41,874 bases of DNA from Flavobacteriales bacterium (lineage in GTDB: Bacteria; Bacteroidota; Bacteroidia; UBA10329): positions 1-41,874 of the forward strand of contig JAGYJL010000014.1 in the NCBI GenBank assembly GCA_018402015.1. The letters are read 5' to 3'. Below the pieces are notes generated by a model. That model saw only the letters and a program-made list of their open reading frames with translations. It was not told the origin of the DNA and did not search any database. Position numbers and translations under genes: made by a program. Below, piece after piece: positions 1 to 8,466 of this stretch. Position 1 is the stretch's first letter, and each line of letters opens with the position of its first letter.

Positions 1-70
1 GCGCTTGGCAATCCCAGCGAGCAGTTGATTCCTTCGTGCCTTGCTTGGATGCTGCTAAAGCCTTATGGAA

Positions 71-113
71 ACAAAAAACCGGATACTCCCGCAAAAATTG
101 GAAGTATCCGGTT
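71..113 (-). terminator. Rho-independent terminator of tmRNA
   Basis: An 11-bp perfect inverted repeat (arms 77-87 and 103-113, AACCGGATACT/AGTATCCGGTT) is followed on the minus strand by a run of six T (73-78). It begins right after the tmRNA 3' end, so it is the intrinsic terminator of that gene. Bases 1-70 upstream of it show no recognisable gene. Confidence 0.88.
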
Positions 114-116
114 GGG

Positions 117-477
117 TGGAGCCGGAGGGATTCGAACCCTCGTCCAAACAACAGACCTGTGGGCCTTCTACATGTTTATTCTCAACTTGATTGTCGGGAC
201 CGGTCCGGCAAGAGACGACCTAACTGATCCTTATCCTCTGAGATTTTCGTCCGTGGGCCGAGAAAACCCTTGGCTTATTCCTACCTGTCGATGCCCCGTT
301 AACCGCACTGTAGGACGCTGTTGCGGCTGGGACAGCTACTGTTTAAGTCTAACTTAAGCAGCTAGCGCGAAGTTTGATTCGCCTAGTATAGTTCGGAACG
401 TTTGATTACGGATGATCATTCCAACACCCGACATGCTTACCTCACCGACCTTGCTGCTGTCAAAACCTGTCGGCCCC
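117..477 (-). ncRNA. ssrA: transfer-messenger RNA (tmRNA, SsrA)
   Basis: The RNA rescues stalled ribosomes by acting first as an alanine-charged tRNA and then as a short mRNA that tags the unfinished protein for proteolysis. The ends form a 7-bp acceptor stem: GGGGCCG (477-471) pairs with CGGCUCC (124-118). It includes a G3-U70 wobble, the identity element read by alanyl-tRNA synthetase, whose gene (alaS) is also in this window. The T-arm sequence GGTTCGAATCC lies next to the 3' end. The tag reading frame is at 383-354. The discriminator A (117) is followed by CCC rather than CCA, so the CCA end must be completed after transcription. Length (361 nt) fits one-piece bacterial tmRNAs. Confidence 0.96.
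354..383 (-). other. tmRNA proteolysis tag reading frame
   Basis: Within the tmRNA the frame GGC-GAA-TCA-AAC-TTC-GCG-CTA-GCT-GCT-TAA encodes GESNFALAA. The start (GE) and the LAA end match the general form of Bacteroidota tmRNA tags; the LAA end is the ClpXP/ClpAP recognition signal. The exact resume codon is inferred from this similarity. Confidence 0.88.
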
Positions 478-496
478 ATAAATAAAGAACGTGCTA

Positions 497-504
497 CAAA
501 GGTA
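497..504 (-). promoter_or_regulatory. -7 promoter element of tmRNA
   Basis: TACCTTTG on the minus strand matches the Bacteroidota -7 consensus TAnnTTTG. It lies 19 nt before the tmRNA 5' end, which leaves a short leader to be removed by RNase P. No clear -33 TTTG stands at the ideal spacing. Confidence 0.5.
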
Positions 505-584
505 GCCAATGCCAAAGCACATATTTCGTACCAATACTGAATAACGGAAATAATGGCAGAATGGATGAGTAGAAAAGCTACCCG

Positions 585-1436
585 TCAGTCACGCAATAAC
601 TGAAGTACGTGCGCCAGTTTGGTCTTAAGTTCCTTTCTATGAATGATCATATCCAAAAAACCATGTTCGAGGAGGAATTCCGAGGTCTGAAAACCTTCGG
701 GCAACTCTTTCCCTATCGTTTCTTTAATAACACGCGGACCGGCAAATCCGATCAAGGCTCCTGGTTCTGCCACATTTAGATCGCCCAGCATGGCGTAAGA
801 TGCTGTAACACCACCTGTTGTAGGGTCTGTAAGTAACGATATGTAGGGCAACTTGGCATTTGCCAATTGAGCCAATTTAGCCGATGTCTTGGCCAATTGC
901 ATAAGACTGAAGGCCGCTTCCATCATTCGTGCACCTCCAGATTTGGAAATTATCAACAAGGGTACTTTCTCTTCCAAACATTTATCAACCGCGCGAGCAA
1001 TACGTTCGCCTACAACCGACCCCATAGAGCCTCCGATAAAACTGAAATCCATACAGGCGATCACAATTCTCTCACCTTCCAACTTTCCAATGGCTGTTCG
1101 TATTGCATCGGTCAGTTTAGTCTTTTCGGTAGTCTCTTTTAGGCGTTTGACGTAAGGTTTGCTATCCTCAAATTTCAGAGGATCGGCCGATGACAACTGC
1201 TCGTTGAAAATCTCGAAATGGCCTTCATCGAACAAAATGTGAAAGTATTCTCTTGAGCCTATCTTCTGATGATGACCACAACTACCGCAAACCCAAAGAT
1301 TTTCTTCGTTCTCTGCAGTTGGGATAATAGCTCCGCAATCCTTGCCTGGGCACTTTATCCAAAGACCTTCGGGTGTTTCCTTCTTCTCCTTGGTTGAAGT
1401 TGTTATTCCTCCCTTTATGCGTTTAAACCAGCTCAA
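585..1436 (-). CDS. accD: acetyl-CoA carboxylase carboxyltransferase subunit beta
   Basis: AccD, together with AccA, transfers the carboxyl group from carboxybiotin to acetyl-CoA to give malonyl-CoA, the first committed step of fatty-acid synthesis in the cytoplasm. The 283-residue protein starts with the usual MSWFKR and carries the N-terminal zinc ribbon with four cysteines (C29, C34, C50, C53). The crotonase-fold carboxyltransferase domain follows, with the conserved [10 protein letters not shown] and SGGARMMEA segments forming the acyl-CoA and oxyanion regions. Length matches the family. It lies 64 nt downstream of the aldolase gene on the same strand and may share its transcript. accA is not in the window. 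Confidence 0.97.
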   Translation of the reverse strand: MSWFKRIKGGITTSTKEKKETPEGLWIKCPGKDCGAIIPTAENEENLWVCGSCGHHQKIGSREYFHILFDEGHFEIFNEQLSSADPLKFEDSKPYVKRLKETTEKTKLTDAIRTAIGKLEGERIVIACMDFSFIGGSMGSVVGERIARAVDKCLEEKVPLLIISKSGGARMMEAAFSLMQLAKTSAKLAQLANAKLPYISLLTDPTTGGVTASYAMLGDLNVAEPGALIGFAGPRVIKETIGKELPEGFQTSEFLLEHGFLDMIIHRKELKTKLAHVLQLLRD

Positions 1437-1500
1437 GTTTTTAGGAATTGAATTGTTTCGTTGAAGCTATGCAGAATACACTGCGCAGCTTTCGCACGTA

Positions 1501-2559
1501 TTAAGCAATCGTGATCTTTTCTTCCAAGTAAACGTCTTGGATGGTGTTCAGCAATTCCACTCCGACATTCATCGGTTTTTGGAATGCTTTTCTGCCAGAA
1601 ATAAGACCATGACCACCTGCTCGTTTGTTGATAACCGCTGTTTCAACCGCTTCAGCTAGGTCGCTTGCACCTTTTGATTCTCCACCGGAATTGATCAGGC
1701 CGATTTTACCCATATAGCAGTTAGCAGCTTGATAACGACAAAGGTCAATTGGGTTATCCGAACTCAATTTGCTATAAACATCAGGATGCGTCTTACCAAA
1801 ACCAATGGCATTGAAGCCTCCGTTGTTGGTAGGCAATTTCTGCTTGATAATGTCAGCCTGTATCGTAACTCCAATATGATTTGCCTGTCCCGTAAGATCA
1901 GCTGCTGTATGGTAATCGATACCATCTTTCTTAAACCCTGGGTTTCTCAAATAGCACCACAACACGGTGGCCATACCTAATTCGTGAGCATATTCAAACG
2001 CTTCCGCTACTTCTTGTATCTGACGATCACTTTCTTCAGAACCGAAATATATGGTAGCGCCAATAGCTTTAGCTCCCATGTTCCATGCACTTTCTATTGT
2101 TCCGAACATGATCTGATCGTAGGTATTCGGATAGGTCATCAATTCGTTATGATTGATCTTAACGATGAATGGAATCTGATGTGCATATTTTCTAGAGCAG
2201 GCGGCCAAAACACCGTAGGTAGATGCAACCGCATTACAACCGCCTTCTATGGCCAATTTAACGATGTTCTCAGGGTCGAAATAAATTGGATTTGGAGCAA
2301 AACTCGCAGCAGCAGAATGCTCAATTCCTTGATCTACCGGAAGTATGGAAACATAACCGGTACCGCCTAAACGACCATGACCGTAGATTGCTTGCATACT
2401 GCCCAAAACCTGATTGCTTCTGTTGGTATCTGCAAATACCCGCCCAACAAAATCTCCGCCCGGAAGCGTGAACATTTCTTTTGGAATTGTGGTAGTTTTA
2501 TGATTTAGCAGCGAATCTGCGTTTGAACCAAGTAATTCTACAATCTTATCGTAAGCCAT
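1501..2559 (-). CDS. fbaB: class I fructose-bisphosphate aldolase (FbaB/DhnA type)
   Basis: This enzyme cleaves fructose 1,6-bisphosphate into dihydroxyacetone phosphate and glyceraldehyde 3-phosphate, or runs the reverse in gluconeogenesis, using a Schiff-base lysine rather than a metal. The 352-residue protein aligns by eye with the DhnA-type class I family, with segments such as [10 protein letters not shown], the IVKINHNE strand, and [11 protein letters not shown] followed by [13 protein letters not shown]. Length is close to E. coli FbaB (about 350). The ATG start has a TAGCTTTG promoter element 23 nt upstream. It reads towards accD, 64 nt further on. The product is predicted to be cytoplasmic. 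Confidence 0.93.
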   Translation of the reverse strand: MAYDKIVELLGSNADSLLNHKTTTIPKEMFTLPGGDFVGRVFADTNRSNQVLGSMQAIYGHGRLGGTGYVSILPVDQGIEHSAAASFAPNPIYFDPENIVKLAIEGGCNAVASTYGVLAACSRKYAHQIPFIVKINHNELMTYPNTYDQIMFGTIESAWNMGAKAIGATIYFGSEESDRQIQEVAEAFEYAHELGMATVLWCYLRNPGFKKDGIDYHTAADLTGQANHIGVTIQADIIKQKLPTNNGGFNAIGFGKTHPDVYSKLSSDNPIDLCRYQAANCYMGKIGLINSGGESKGASDLAEAVETAVINKRAGGHGLISGRKAFQKPMNVGVELLNTIQDVYLEEKITIA

Positions 2560-2581
2560 TTTGCTGATTTTTTGAGAGGCA

Positions 2582-2589
2582 CAAAGCTA
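2582..2589 (-). promoter_or_regulatory. -7 promoter element upstream of fbaB
   Basis: TAGCTTTG on the minus strand fits TAnnTTTG and ends 22 nt before the fbaB ATG. The matching -33 TTTG is not perfect (TTTC at a suitable distance). Confidence 0.5.
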
Positions 2590-2634
2590 AAAATTTCTGC
2601 ATCTGTGAAATGGCAGAGATTCAGCCGTTTGCCA

Positions 2635-5034
2635 TTAGAACGGATAACCGATTCCGAGGTTAAGATTGACATCAGACCACTGGAAATATTTGACAGCCCA
2701 GCGATCATTCTCCGGCCGGCCAGGATCATGTAATGGCGTGGCCACATCAAATCGGATAATGAAGAAGCTAAAATCGAGACGGATACCAACTCCCGCGCCT
2801 AAAGCAAATTCCTTGTAAAAGTCTTTGAATTGGAACAAACCCCCTGGTCGGTCGTCATCTTGTCTAATGAGCCAAACGTTACCGGCATCTGCAAACAGCG
2901 CGCCTTTGAACCACCTGTAAATATCAAACCGATACTCGAGGTTGAATTCCAGCTTGATATCTCCGAACTGGTCGAGCAGGTTCAAAGAATCTGGCAACGA
3001 TCCTGGACCCAAAGACCGTGCAGTCCATGCCCGAATACCATTTGCTCCACCTCCAAAGAATGCACTTTCAAACGGTAGCGCACCTAGGTTCTGTAACGGA
3101 TAACCTAGTCCATGGTTTGCGCGCACCACTAACTGACTGAAATTGGTTACCTGCCAATATCTACGGTAATCGATCTCATATTTCAGGTACTGTGCAAATG
3201 GTATATCAAATATCCTATAGCTGTTGTTTGCATCTTTCGGAGCTCCAACGGCCGCCATTACACCTCTTAGTATGTTCCCGGAACTTTCAAGCCTGATTTT
3301 GAAATAGCTAAAGTTACCTTGCTTGTTCACTCTCTGGTTTGAGAATATATAAGTGTAATTGGTTGTAGTTGTTAAGTGAGGCGCAAATGTGTTAGCGAGT
3401 AATCTATCCTGCAGATTACTTATCCTCACCAAAAACGAATCAGATTCATTGTAAATATTTACAAAGTTGACCTCTATTGGATTGAGAAAGTGCCTTGCGT
3501 TCTGGTTCTGCATCCATTGATAGCCAAATTTTGCATTGAAAACAGACCGTGTGTAGTCTGGCCTTTGTTGGTATCTGTAACCAACAGATACGGTCGATTT
3601 TGGATCACCATAACGAACAACACGCTGGGGTTTAAACGGAACAAGAAGCTTAGGGAATACCAAACTTATTTCCGGGTTGAGTTCTATTGTATTAAAAACA
3701 GACAATATGCCTGAGGTTTGTTCCTCAATGTTTCTAGCCACCACTTGTGTTTCCAAACCACCTGTGAATTTGAATTGAAGAATCTCCGCTCCTCTAAAAA
3801 GATTCTTGTTCTTGTACGTGAACGTACCGGAAACCCCCAGATTTCCTTCCGTGTTGGTGCCTTGCATCTCTATCGCGTAAGATTGCCTTAGACCAGGTGT
3901 GAGATTGATCCTACAATCTAGAACGCGTGAACCATCGCCTTCAACAGCCTCTTGATAAGACATGTTTATGAATTTGTATGCACGTAAACCCGATAGATAC
4001 TGATAGGTAAGTTCTCCGCGTTTAACCCGATACAGATCACCCGTTTTGAAAAAGATCTTATCAAGCAGCATTTCTGGCCTATGCCTGAATTTTCCTTGAT
4101 AGATGAAATGGACACCGTTGTATACGAGCGTATCGTATTTACCCGCATTGGCCAATTTGTGGTCATAATCGGTATGAACATAAATATCTCGAATAGTGTA
4201 GGTCTGATGTCCTTGAACTGCTGTTGACGTATCCTTGAGTTCGGGGTCTGCTATGTAAATGGAAACATCCACCTCATGCGTTCCAAGATTCGAATCAACT
4301 TTTAACCGCACATAATCGTCCGAAAAGGCGTAGTAGCCATTGCTTTTCAGATTTCTTTCTATCCGTTCCCTGTCTTCTTGAAACTTTTCAACGTCATAAT
4401 TCATTCCATCTCGGAGAATACGATCCCTTCCCCTAGCTGGGCGTGTCAATCTTGCCAATCGAGGGTCTTCAATATTGTACTCGATCTTTCGCACTGTATA
4501 AGGCGTTCGACTTTCCACTGTGTAAATGGCCTTTGCTTTCTTGCGCTTCAGATTGAACTCCACGGTATCTGTAACCATAGCGTTGAAATGACCCTTTCCG
4601 CGTAAGTATATTTCTAGTTGTTCTGCCGATTTATGGGTAATGAGTGGGTCGAATATTACGGGTTCCTCGCCTATATCTTCCAACCATTCCCAGAACGAAC
4701 GTCTTCTATCCTTTGGATCTTTACCTTTTGCCTTACGCTTAAGATTACGTTTCTGATTCTTTTCCTCAAGAATCTCTACGCGTTTCTCTAGTTTTTCTCG
4801 ATTAACGAGATTGTAAACCTGAAGGTGAAATCGGTAAAATCCAAGTACTTTTCTATTCGGTTTCTGCCGAATGAAGCTTTCAAGATCTCCTTTCGAAACG
4901 ACTTTACTATCGTTCTCGATCACGTTTTTGGTTAGAAGATACTCGCCATCTGCCAACTTTCGAGTAGGCGAACAAGACACCGCAAACAGAGCCAAGGACA
5001 GAATAAAAAGCGATGTGAGGTGTTTGATCGTCAA
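2635..5034 (-). CDS. tamL: TamL-type outer-membrane assembly lipoprotein (BamA/TamA family)
   Basis: The 799-residue protein belongs to the Omp85 (BamA/TamA) family, which inserts proteins into the outer membrane. The N-terminus is a lipoprotein signal with lipobox ending at C21 (LFAVSC), followed by SPTRKLADGEYLLTKN, typical of TamL, the Bacteroidota version of TamA that is anchored by a lipid. POTRA-like repeats occupy roughly residues 30-380. The C-terminal half is the D15/surface-antigen barrel, including the FFGGGANGIRAW segment and the closing GAGVGIRLDFSFFIIRFD strands. The chain ends in aromatic F. It is transcribed divergently from the methyltransferase gene, with a TAACTTTG element before its start. 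No tamB is seen nearby. Confidence 0.92.
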   Translation of the reverse strand: MTIKHLTSLFILSLALFAVSCSPTRKLADGEYLLTKNVIENDSKVVSKGDLESFIRQKPNRKVLGFYRFHLQVYNLVNREKLEKRVEILEEKNQKRNLKRKAKGKDPKDRRRSFWEWLEDIGEEPVIFDPLITHKSAEQLEIYLRGKGHFNAMVTDTVEFNLKRKKAKAIYTVESRTPYTVRKIEYNIEDPRLARLTRPARGRDRILRDGMNYDVEKFQEDRERIERNLKSNGYYAFSDDYVRLKVDSNLGTHEVDVSIYIADPELKDTSTAVQGHQTYTIRDIYVHTDYDHKLANAGKYDTLVYNGVHFIYQGKFRHRPEMLLDKIFFKTGDLYRVKRGELTYQYLSGLRAYKFINMSYQEAVEGDGSRVLDCRINLTPGLRQSYAIEMQGTNTEGNLGVSGTFTYKNKNLFRGAEILQFKFTGGLETQVVARNIEEQTSGILSVFNTIELNPEISLVFPKLLVPFKPQRVVRYGDPKSTVSVGYRYQQRPDYTRSVFNAKFGYQWMQNQNARHFLNPIEVNFVNIYNESDSFLVRISNLQDRLLANTFAPHLTTTTNYTYIFSNQRVNKQGNFSYFKIRLESSGNILRGVMAAVGAPKDANNSYRIFDIPFAQYLKYEIDYRRYWQVTNFSQLVVRANHGLGYPLQNLGALPFESAFFGGGANGIRAWTARSLGPGSLPDSLNLLDQFGDIKLEFNLEYRFDIYRWFKGALFADAGNVWLIRQDDDRPGGLFQFKDFYKEFALGAGVGIRLDFSFFIIRFDVATPLHDPGRPENDRWAVKYFQWSDVNLNLGIGYPF

Positions 5035-5060
5035 ATTGTTTTGAATTTCTGACCTTTGGG

Positions 5061-5068
5061 CAAAGTTA
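5061..5068 (-). promoter_or_regulatory. -7 promoter element upstream of tamL
   Basis: TAACTTTG on the minus strand fits TAnnTTTG and lies 26 nt before the tamL ATG, in the 73-bp divergent spacer to the methyltransferase gene. Confidence 0.5.
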
Positions 5069-5107
5069 GAAGAGCTTTCCTACTCTACACAAAGACCTAT
5101 CCAAGCC

Positions 5108-5851
5108 TTGTCTATTTCAGCAGCTGATATCAAATTCGTTAGGTCATTACAACAGAAAAAGTTCCGTAAGGAACACGGAATGTTTGTAGTTGAGGGGGTC
5201 AAACCGGTACAGGAACTACTGGCTTCTGGTTTGCATATTGAAACGATTTACAGCACCGAAACCGATGATCATACCGCTCCGAACGTAGATGTTGTATCTA
5301 TATCAAAGAAAGAACTTGAGCGGATTTCAGCGCTGAAGACGCCAAATAAGACCTTAGCAACTGTTAGAATTCCGACAGAAAAGTCCATCGATTGGCAAAG
5401 ACCGTTGTTGCTAATGCTTGATGGCATTTCCGATCCAGGAAACCTTGGCACCATTATTCGCACCGCCAAATGGTTCGGTGTATCACAGGTCATTTGTTCT
5501 CAAGATTGTGTTGATGTCTACGACCATAAAGTTGTTCAGAGCACAATGGGAGCTCTTTTTCATGTGGATATGATCTACACATCATTGCAAAGTGCTTTGG
5601 AAGCAGGAGCTATCCACGGATTTCATTCAGTAGGAGCTGCAATGAATGGGAATTCACTTTACGCCATAGAAAAGACCAATAAGACCATTCTGGTCATTGG
5701 TAGCGAATCGCATGGAATTAGCGCGGAAATTCTAGCACGCTGCAATGAGCATTGCACCATTCCAAATAGAGAAAAGGAGCAGCGAGTTGAATCGCTCAAT
5801 GCTGGAATTGCCACTGCAATCATTTTAGCCGAACTTACTCGGAACAGATGA
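5108..5851 (+). CDS. TrmH/SpoU-family RNA 2'-O-ribose methyltransferase
   Basis: The protein is a SAM-dependent RNA ribose methyltransferase of the SPOUT superfamily, probably acting on rRNA or tRNA. It has an N-terminal substrate-binding region (IKFVRSLQQKKFRKEHG, FVVEGVKPVQELL). The knotted SPOUT core follows with the three SpoU motifs: DGISDPGNLGTIIRTA, ILVIGSESHGIS, and the C-terminal RVESLNAGIATAIILAE. The start is a TTG at 5108: no ATG is available upstream in frame, and the first internal Met (residue 24) would remove the conserved IKFVRSLQQKK segment. Its stop overlaps the ruvC start by 4 nt (ATGA), so the two are translationally coupled. The exact target nucleotide cannot be told. 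Confidence 0.92.
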   Translation: MSISAADIKFVRSLQQKKFRKEHGMFVVEGVKPVQELLASGLHIETIYSTETDDHTAPNVDVVSISKKELERISALKTPNKTLATVRIPTEKSIDWQRPLLLMLDGISDPGNLGTIIRTAKWFGVSQVICSQDCVDVYDHKVVQSTMGALFHVDMIYTSLQSALEAGAIHGFHSVGAAMNGNSLYAIEKTNKTILVIGSESHGISAEILARCNEHCTIPNREKEQRVESLNAGIATAIILAELTRNR

Positions 5852-6402
5852 AGGTAGACAAGGTAATATTGGGCATTGACCCAGGAACGGTGATCATGGG
5901 TTACGGGGTAATTCACATTGAGGGAAAGAATGTGAAAGTGCTGACCATAGGTGTCATCAAGTTGGATAAACTGAACGACCATCCTACTCGTTTGAAGAAG
6001 ATCTTTGACAGAACTGTTGAGATCATTCGTGAATATCACCCCGACCATATGGCCATTGAAGCACCATTCTTCGGGAAGAATGTTCAGTCTATGCTGAAAT
6101 TGGGAAGAGCGCAAGGAGTTGCCATTGCAGCGGCCTTGTCGCAAGATGTTCCTATTTCAGAGTATTCACCAAAGAAGATAAAGCAATCCATTACAGGTAA
6201 CGGAAACGCCAGTAAAGAACAAGTAAGTGGTATGCTTGAAAATCTACTGAATGCCAAAATGGACGATCTGCCACTTGATGCTACAGATGGTCTTGCTGCG
6301 GCCATGTGCCATTACTTTAACAGCAGCGGTGTTTCTTCCAGCTCTAAGAGTTACTCGGGTTGGGCTTCTTTTTTAAAGGAAAACCCAGATAGAAAAGCTT
6401 AA
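5848..6402 (+). CDS. ruvC: crossover junction endodeoxyribonuclease RuvC
   Basis: RuvC resolves Holliday junctions during recombinational repair, cutting with the RuvAB branch migration complex. The four acidic catalytic residues are visible in the right spacing: D11 (GIDPGT), E71 (AIEAPFF), D144 and D147 (LDATDG). Length 184 is typical of Bacteroidota RuvC. It begins in an ATGA overlap with the methyltransferase gene. At its end the stop shares a TTAA palindrome with the stop of the convergent HIT gene, leaving no room for a terminator between them. Confidence 0.97.
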   Translation: MKVDKVILGIDPGTVIMGYGVIHIEGKNVKVLTIGVIKLDKLNDHPTRLKKIFDRTVEIIREYHPDHMAIEAPFFGKNVQSMLKLGRAQGVAIAAALSQDVPISEYSPKKIKQSITGNGNASKEQVSGMLENLLNAKMDDLPLDATDGLAAAMCHYFNSSGVSSSSKSYSGWASFLKENPDRKA

Positions 6403-6794
6403 TTGAAATTGGCCGAGATAGTGGCCGCAAGCATTTCTAATTCCTCAGCGGACATAGTTAGCTTCGGTTTTGCGAAGTTCATGTCATTAAGTGCATTGAT
6501 AGGAATAAGATGAACATGTGCATGCGGAACCTCTAAACCAATAACCGTAACGCCAATGCGTTCGCAAGGCACAGCTTTTTCCAATGCAATTGCCACCTTC
6601 TTCGCAAACCGCATCAGATCAATGTATAGTTCATCTTCAACATCAAATAAGTAATCCACTTCATTCTTAGGAACTATCAGCGTATGGCCCTTTGCTAACG
6701 GGTTAATGTCCAAAAAGGCGAAACACGTTTCAGACTCTGCCACTTTGTAGCACGGAATTTCACCCCGTATGATACGCGTAAAAATGCTAGGCAT
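6399..6794 (-). CDS. HIT family (histidine triad) nucleotide-binding hydrolase
   Basis: HIT proteins of the Hint branch are small cytoplasmic hydrolases of nucleoside phosphoramidates or related nucleotides. The C-terminal active-site triad HAHVHLIP (HxHxH) is present, and the N-terminus IFTRIIRGEIPCYKV followed by CFAFLDINPLAKGHTLIVPK is diagnostic. I chose the ATG at 6794, which overlaps the greA stop in TGATG; an in-frame GTG one codon upstream is less likely. It is the second gene of a greA-HIT operon. The physiological substrate is not known from the sequence. Confidence 0.94.
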   Translation of the reverse strand: MPSIFTRIIRGEIPCYKVAESETCFAFLDINPLAKGHTLIVPKNEVDYLFDVEDELYIDLMRFAKKVAIALEKAVPCERIGVTVIGLEVPHAHVHLIPINALNDMNFAKPKLTMSAEELEMLAATISANFN

Positions 6795-7261
6795 CACCGA
6801 CCGATTTCAATGATCTCAAACGTCACCGTTCCATTAGGAACTTGAATCTCGGCAACATCGCCAACCTTCTTACCTAGTAGACCTTTTCCAATTGGCGATT
6901 CGACAGAAATTTTCTTGACCTTGAGATCCGCCTCATTTTCTGGAACCAATGTGTACTCTACAACCATCCCATTCAGCTGATTCTTCATCTTCACTTTACT
7001 GAGAATCAGAACCTTGTCTTTATCAAGTTGCGATTCATCGATCACAACCGCTTCGCTAAGGGTTGCTTCCATCTTCGAAATTTTCAACTCTAGCAGTCCT
7101 TGAGCTTCTTTGGCAGCATCATACTCAGCGTTCTCAGACAGATCACCTTTATCACGTGCTTCTGCTATCTGCTGAGATATAGCAGGACGCTCAACTCGTT
7201 TCAGATGGTCAATTTCCTTCTTCAACTTATCCAACCCCTCTTGTGTCAAATATATACTCAT
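6794..7261 (-). CDS. greA: transcription elongation factor GreA
   Basis: GreA binds RNA polymerase in the secondary channel and stimulates cleavage of backtracked RNA. The protein has the N-terminal coiled coil (about residues 1-75) with the conserved tip acidic residues in DLSENAEYDAAKEAQ, and a C-terminal FKBP-like domain ending with PIGKGLLGKKVGD. The start at 7261 (MSIYLTQEGLDKL) is preferred over an upstream in-frame ATG at 7312: it gives the family length (155 residues) and is preceded by the ribosome-binding site GGAGAG 6 nt upstream. The upstream alternative would begin inside a terminator hairpin. It is coupled to the HIT gene (TGATG). Confidence 0.96.
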   Translation of the reverse strand: MSIYLTQEGLDKLKKEIDHLKRVERPAISQQIAEARDKGDLSENAEYDAAKEAQGLLELKISKMEATLSEAVVIDESQLDKDKVLILSKVKMKNQLNGMVVEYTLVPENEADLKVKKISVESPIGKGLLGKKVGDVAEIQVPNGTVTFEIIEIGR

Positions 7262-7290
7262 GATCACTCTCCTTTTATGTGGTGTGTATA

Positions 7291-7323
7291 ACAAAAGAAT
7301 CCCGAAATACATCGGGATTCTTT
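7291..7323 (-). terminator. Rho-independent terminator of the PorV-like operon
   Basis: A 12-bp inverted repeat (7294-7305 with 7312-7323, AAAGAATCCCGA/TCGGGATTCTTT) with a 6-nt loop ends in TTTTG on the minus strand. It sits 22 nt after the stop of the PorV-like gene and 30 nt before greA, so it closes the 7346-16286 operon. Confidence 0.85.
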
Positions 7324-7345
7324 CAATGAAATTACGAATTTCTGC

Positions 7346-8431
7346 TTACAAAGATAGGCGAAGTCCTATCGAGTGTACTCCTGAAAACGGATTAGTAAGT
7401 CTGTATGAATAATCGATACCTAGTTTGGTCTTCTTCTCTGTTCCCTTCTTACCAAGACCAACTTCTACTGTTGCTCCTGCCGTTGGACCTGTAAGTGCCG
7501 AAGCAGCAATGTTCTCTCCACCTTTACCGAACTGAAGCACATATCCGCCTCTTAGCATGAACATTTCCTTGAAAGCATATTCCAAACCGAAGTTGAATTG
7601 ATCTTTAGAGAAACTGTTTGAAGCAAAGTTTACAGCGCCTGTCACTCTGCTGGTCATCTTTGTATTTCTCCAGTGATACGTTACTCCGATATTCAATGCA
7701 GAGGGCATCTCATATTTAGCGGATCGGTACTCAAGTGTAAGGCTGTTATCGCCTCCAGGAAGTGTTCCTCTAACGGAAAGACCATCACCTCTGAACTTCA
7801 TAGGCGGGCCAACATTCTTTAGAGATATACCGAACTGTAAATTGTCTTTATTCTTCTCTTTATCCTTGCTCCCTAACCTAGTAGTGTATGAGATACCAGC
7901 ATCAAACGCAATTCCAGTAGCACCCAAGTTTGAGATATTCTCATTAATAACCCGCACGGTGATACCTCCATTGATACTGTTAGAGAAATTCTTAGCATAA
8001 GAAACACCAATGTTCAGGTAATTAGGAGAAAAGGTTCCGATACCGCCTTCTGGTAAATCAGCGGTTGTGATATCGATCTCACCGAAGCTCATGTTCATGA
8101 TACCAACACCGATTACACCAGCATCGCCTATTTTCTGAGCAAGACCAAATGAGTTGATCATTACGCCCGAACCGACCAACCATTGAGTGTTAGCGAAAAG
8201 CACTTCAGTTTTGGTAGTAAATGCCATTCCTGCCACATTCAAAAACTGGGCTTCTAATCCTCTTGCTGAGGCTGTATTGGCACTAGCAAAACCAGAACTT
8301 CTGGCCCAAGGGTTAATCAGCAATTCAGTCGCCCCTGCTTGTCCCGCACGGTCTGAATTACCAGCGATGACAGAGCCAGAAACCACTGCTGCTAGCCCTG
8401 CGATGAAACCTAATCTTAAAACTCTTCTCAT
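7346..8431 (-). CDS. PorV/PorQ-family outer-membrane beta-barrel protein
   Basis: The protein resembles the FadL-like PorV/PorQ family; PorV itself is the T9SS outer-membrane shuttle that takes cargo from the translocon to the attachment complex. Visible signs are a signal peptide (MRRVLRLGFIAGLAAVVSGSVIAG), then GATELLINPWARSSGFASA and GLEAQFLNVAGMAF, and a chain of about 14 amphipathic strands ending in IGLRLSL. I start at 8431 because the signal peptide begins there; an ATG at 8467 overlaps the stop of the cargo gene (TAATG) but adds 12 residues with acidic charges unlike a signal n-region. As last gene after a T9SS cargo it may be a dedicated partner, which is inference. It may also be a fatty-acid type porin. 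Confidence 0.85.
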   Translation of the reverse strand: MRRVLRLGFIAGLAAVVSGSVIAGNSDRAGQAGATELLINPWARSSGFASANTASARGLEAQFLNVAGMAFTTKTEVLFANTQWLVGSGVMINSFGLAQKIGDAGVIGVGIMNMSFGEIDITTADLPEGGIGTFSPNYLNIGVSYAKNFSNSINGGITVRVINENISNLGATGIAFDAGISYTTRLGSKDKEKNKDNLQFGISLKNVGPPMKFRGDGLSVRGTLPGGDNSLTLEYRSAKYEMPSALNIGVTYHWRNTKMTSRVTGAVNFASNSFSKDQFNFGLEYAFKEMFMLRGGYVLQFGKGGENIAASALTGPTAGATVEVGLGKKGTEKKTKLGIDYSYRLTNPFSGVHSIGLRLSL

Positions 8432-8466
8432 ATCGTTTTTCTTCACTAGAATAAACTCACTTTCCA

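Noticed and set aside
1-60. Possible 3' end of another gene at the left edge
   Set aside because: Two frames are open but too short to tell, and neither ends before the tmRNA terminator.
25-357. Two plus-strand reading frames over the first 360 bases
   Set aside because: They run through the tmRNA and its terminator on the other strand and show no protein-family signal.
2609-2636. Inverted repeat AATGGCA/TGCCATT at the end of tamL
   Set aside because: Seven-bp stem with a 14-nt loop, overlapping the tamL stop and without a T-run; too weak to call a terminator.
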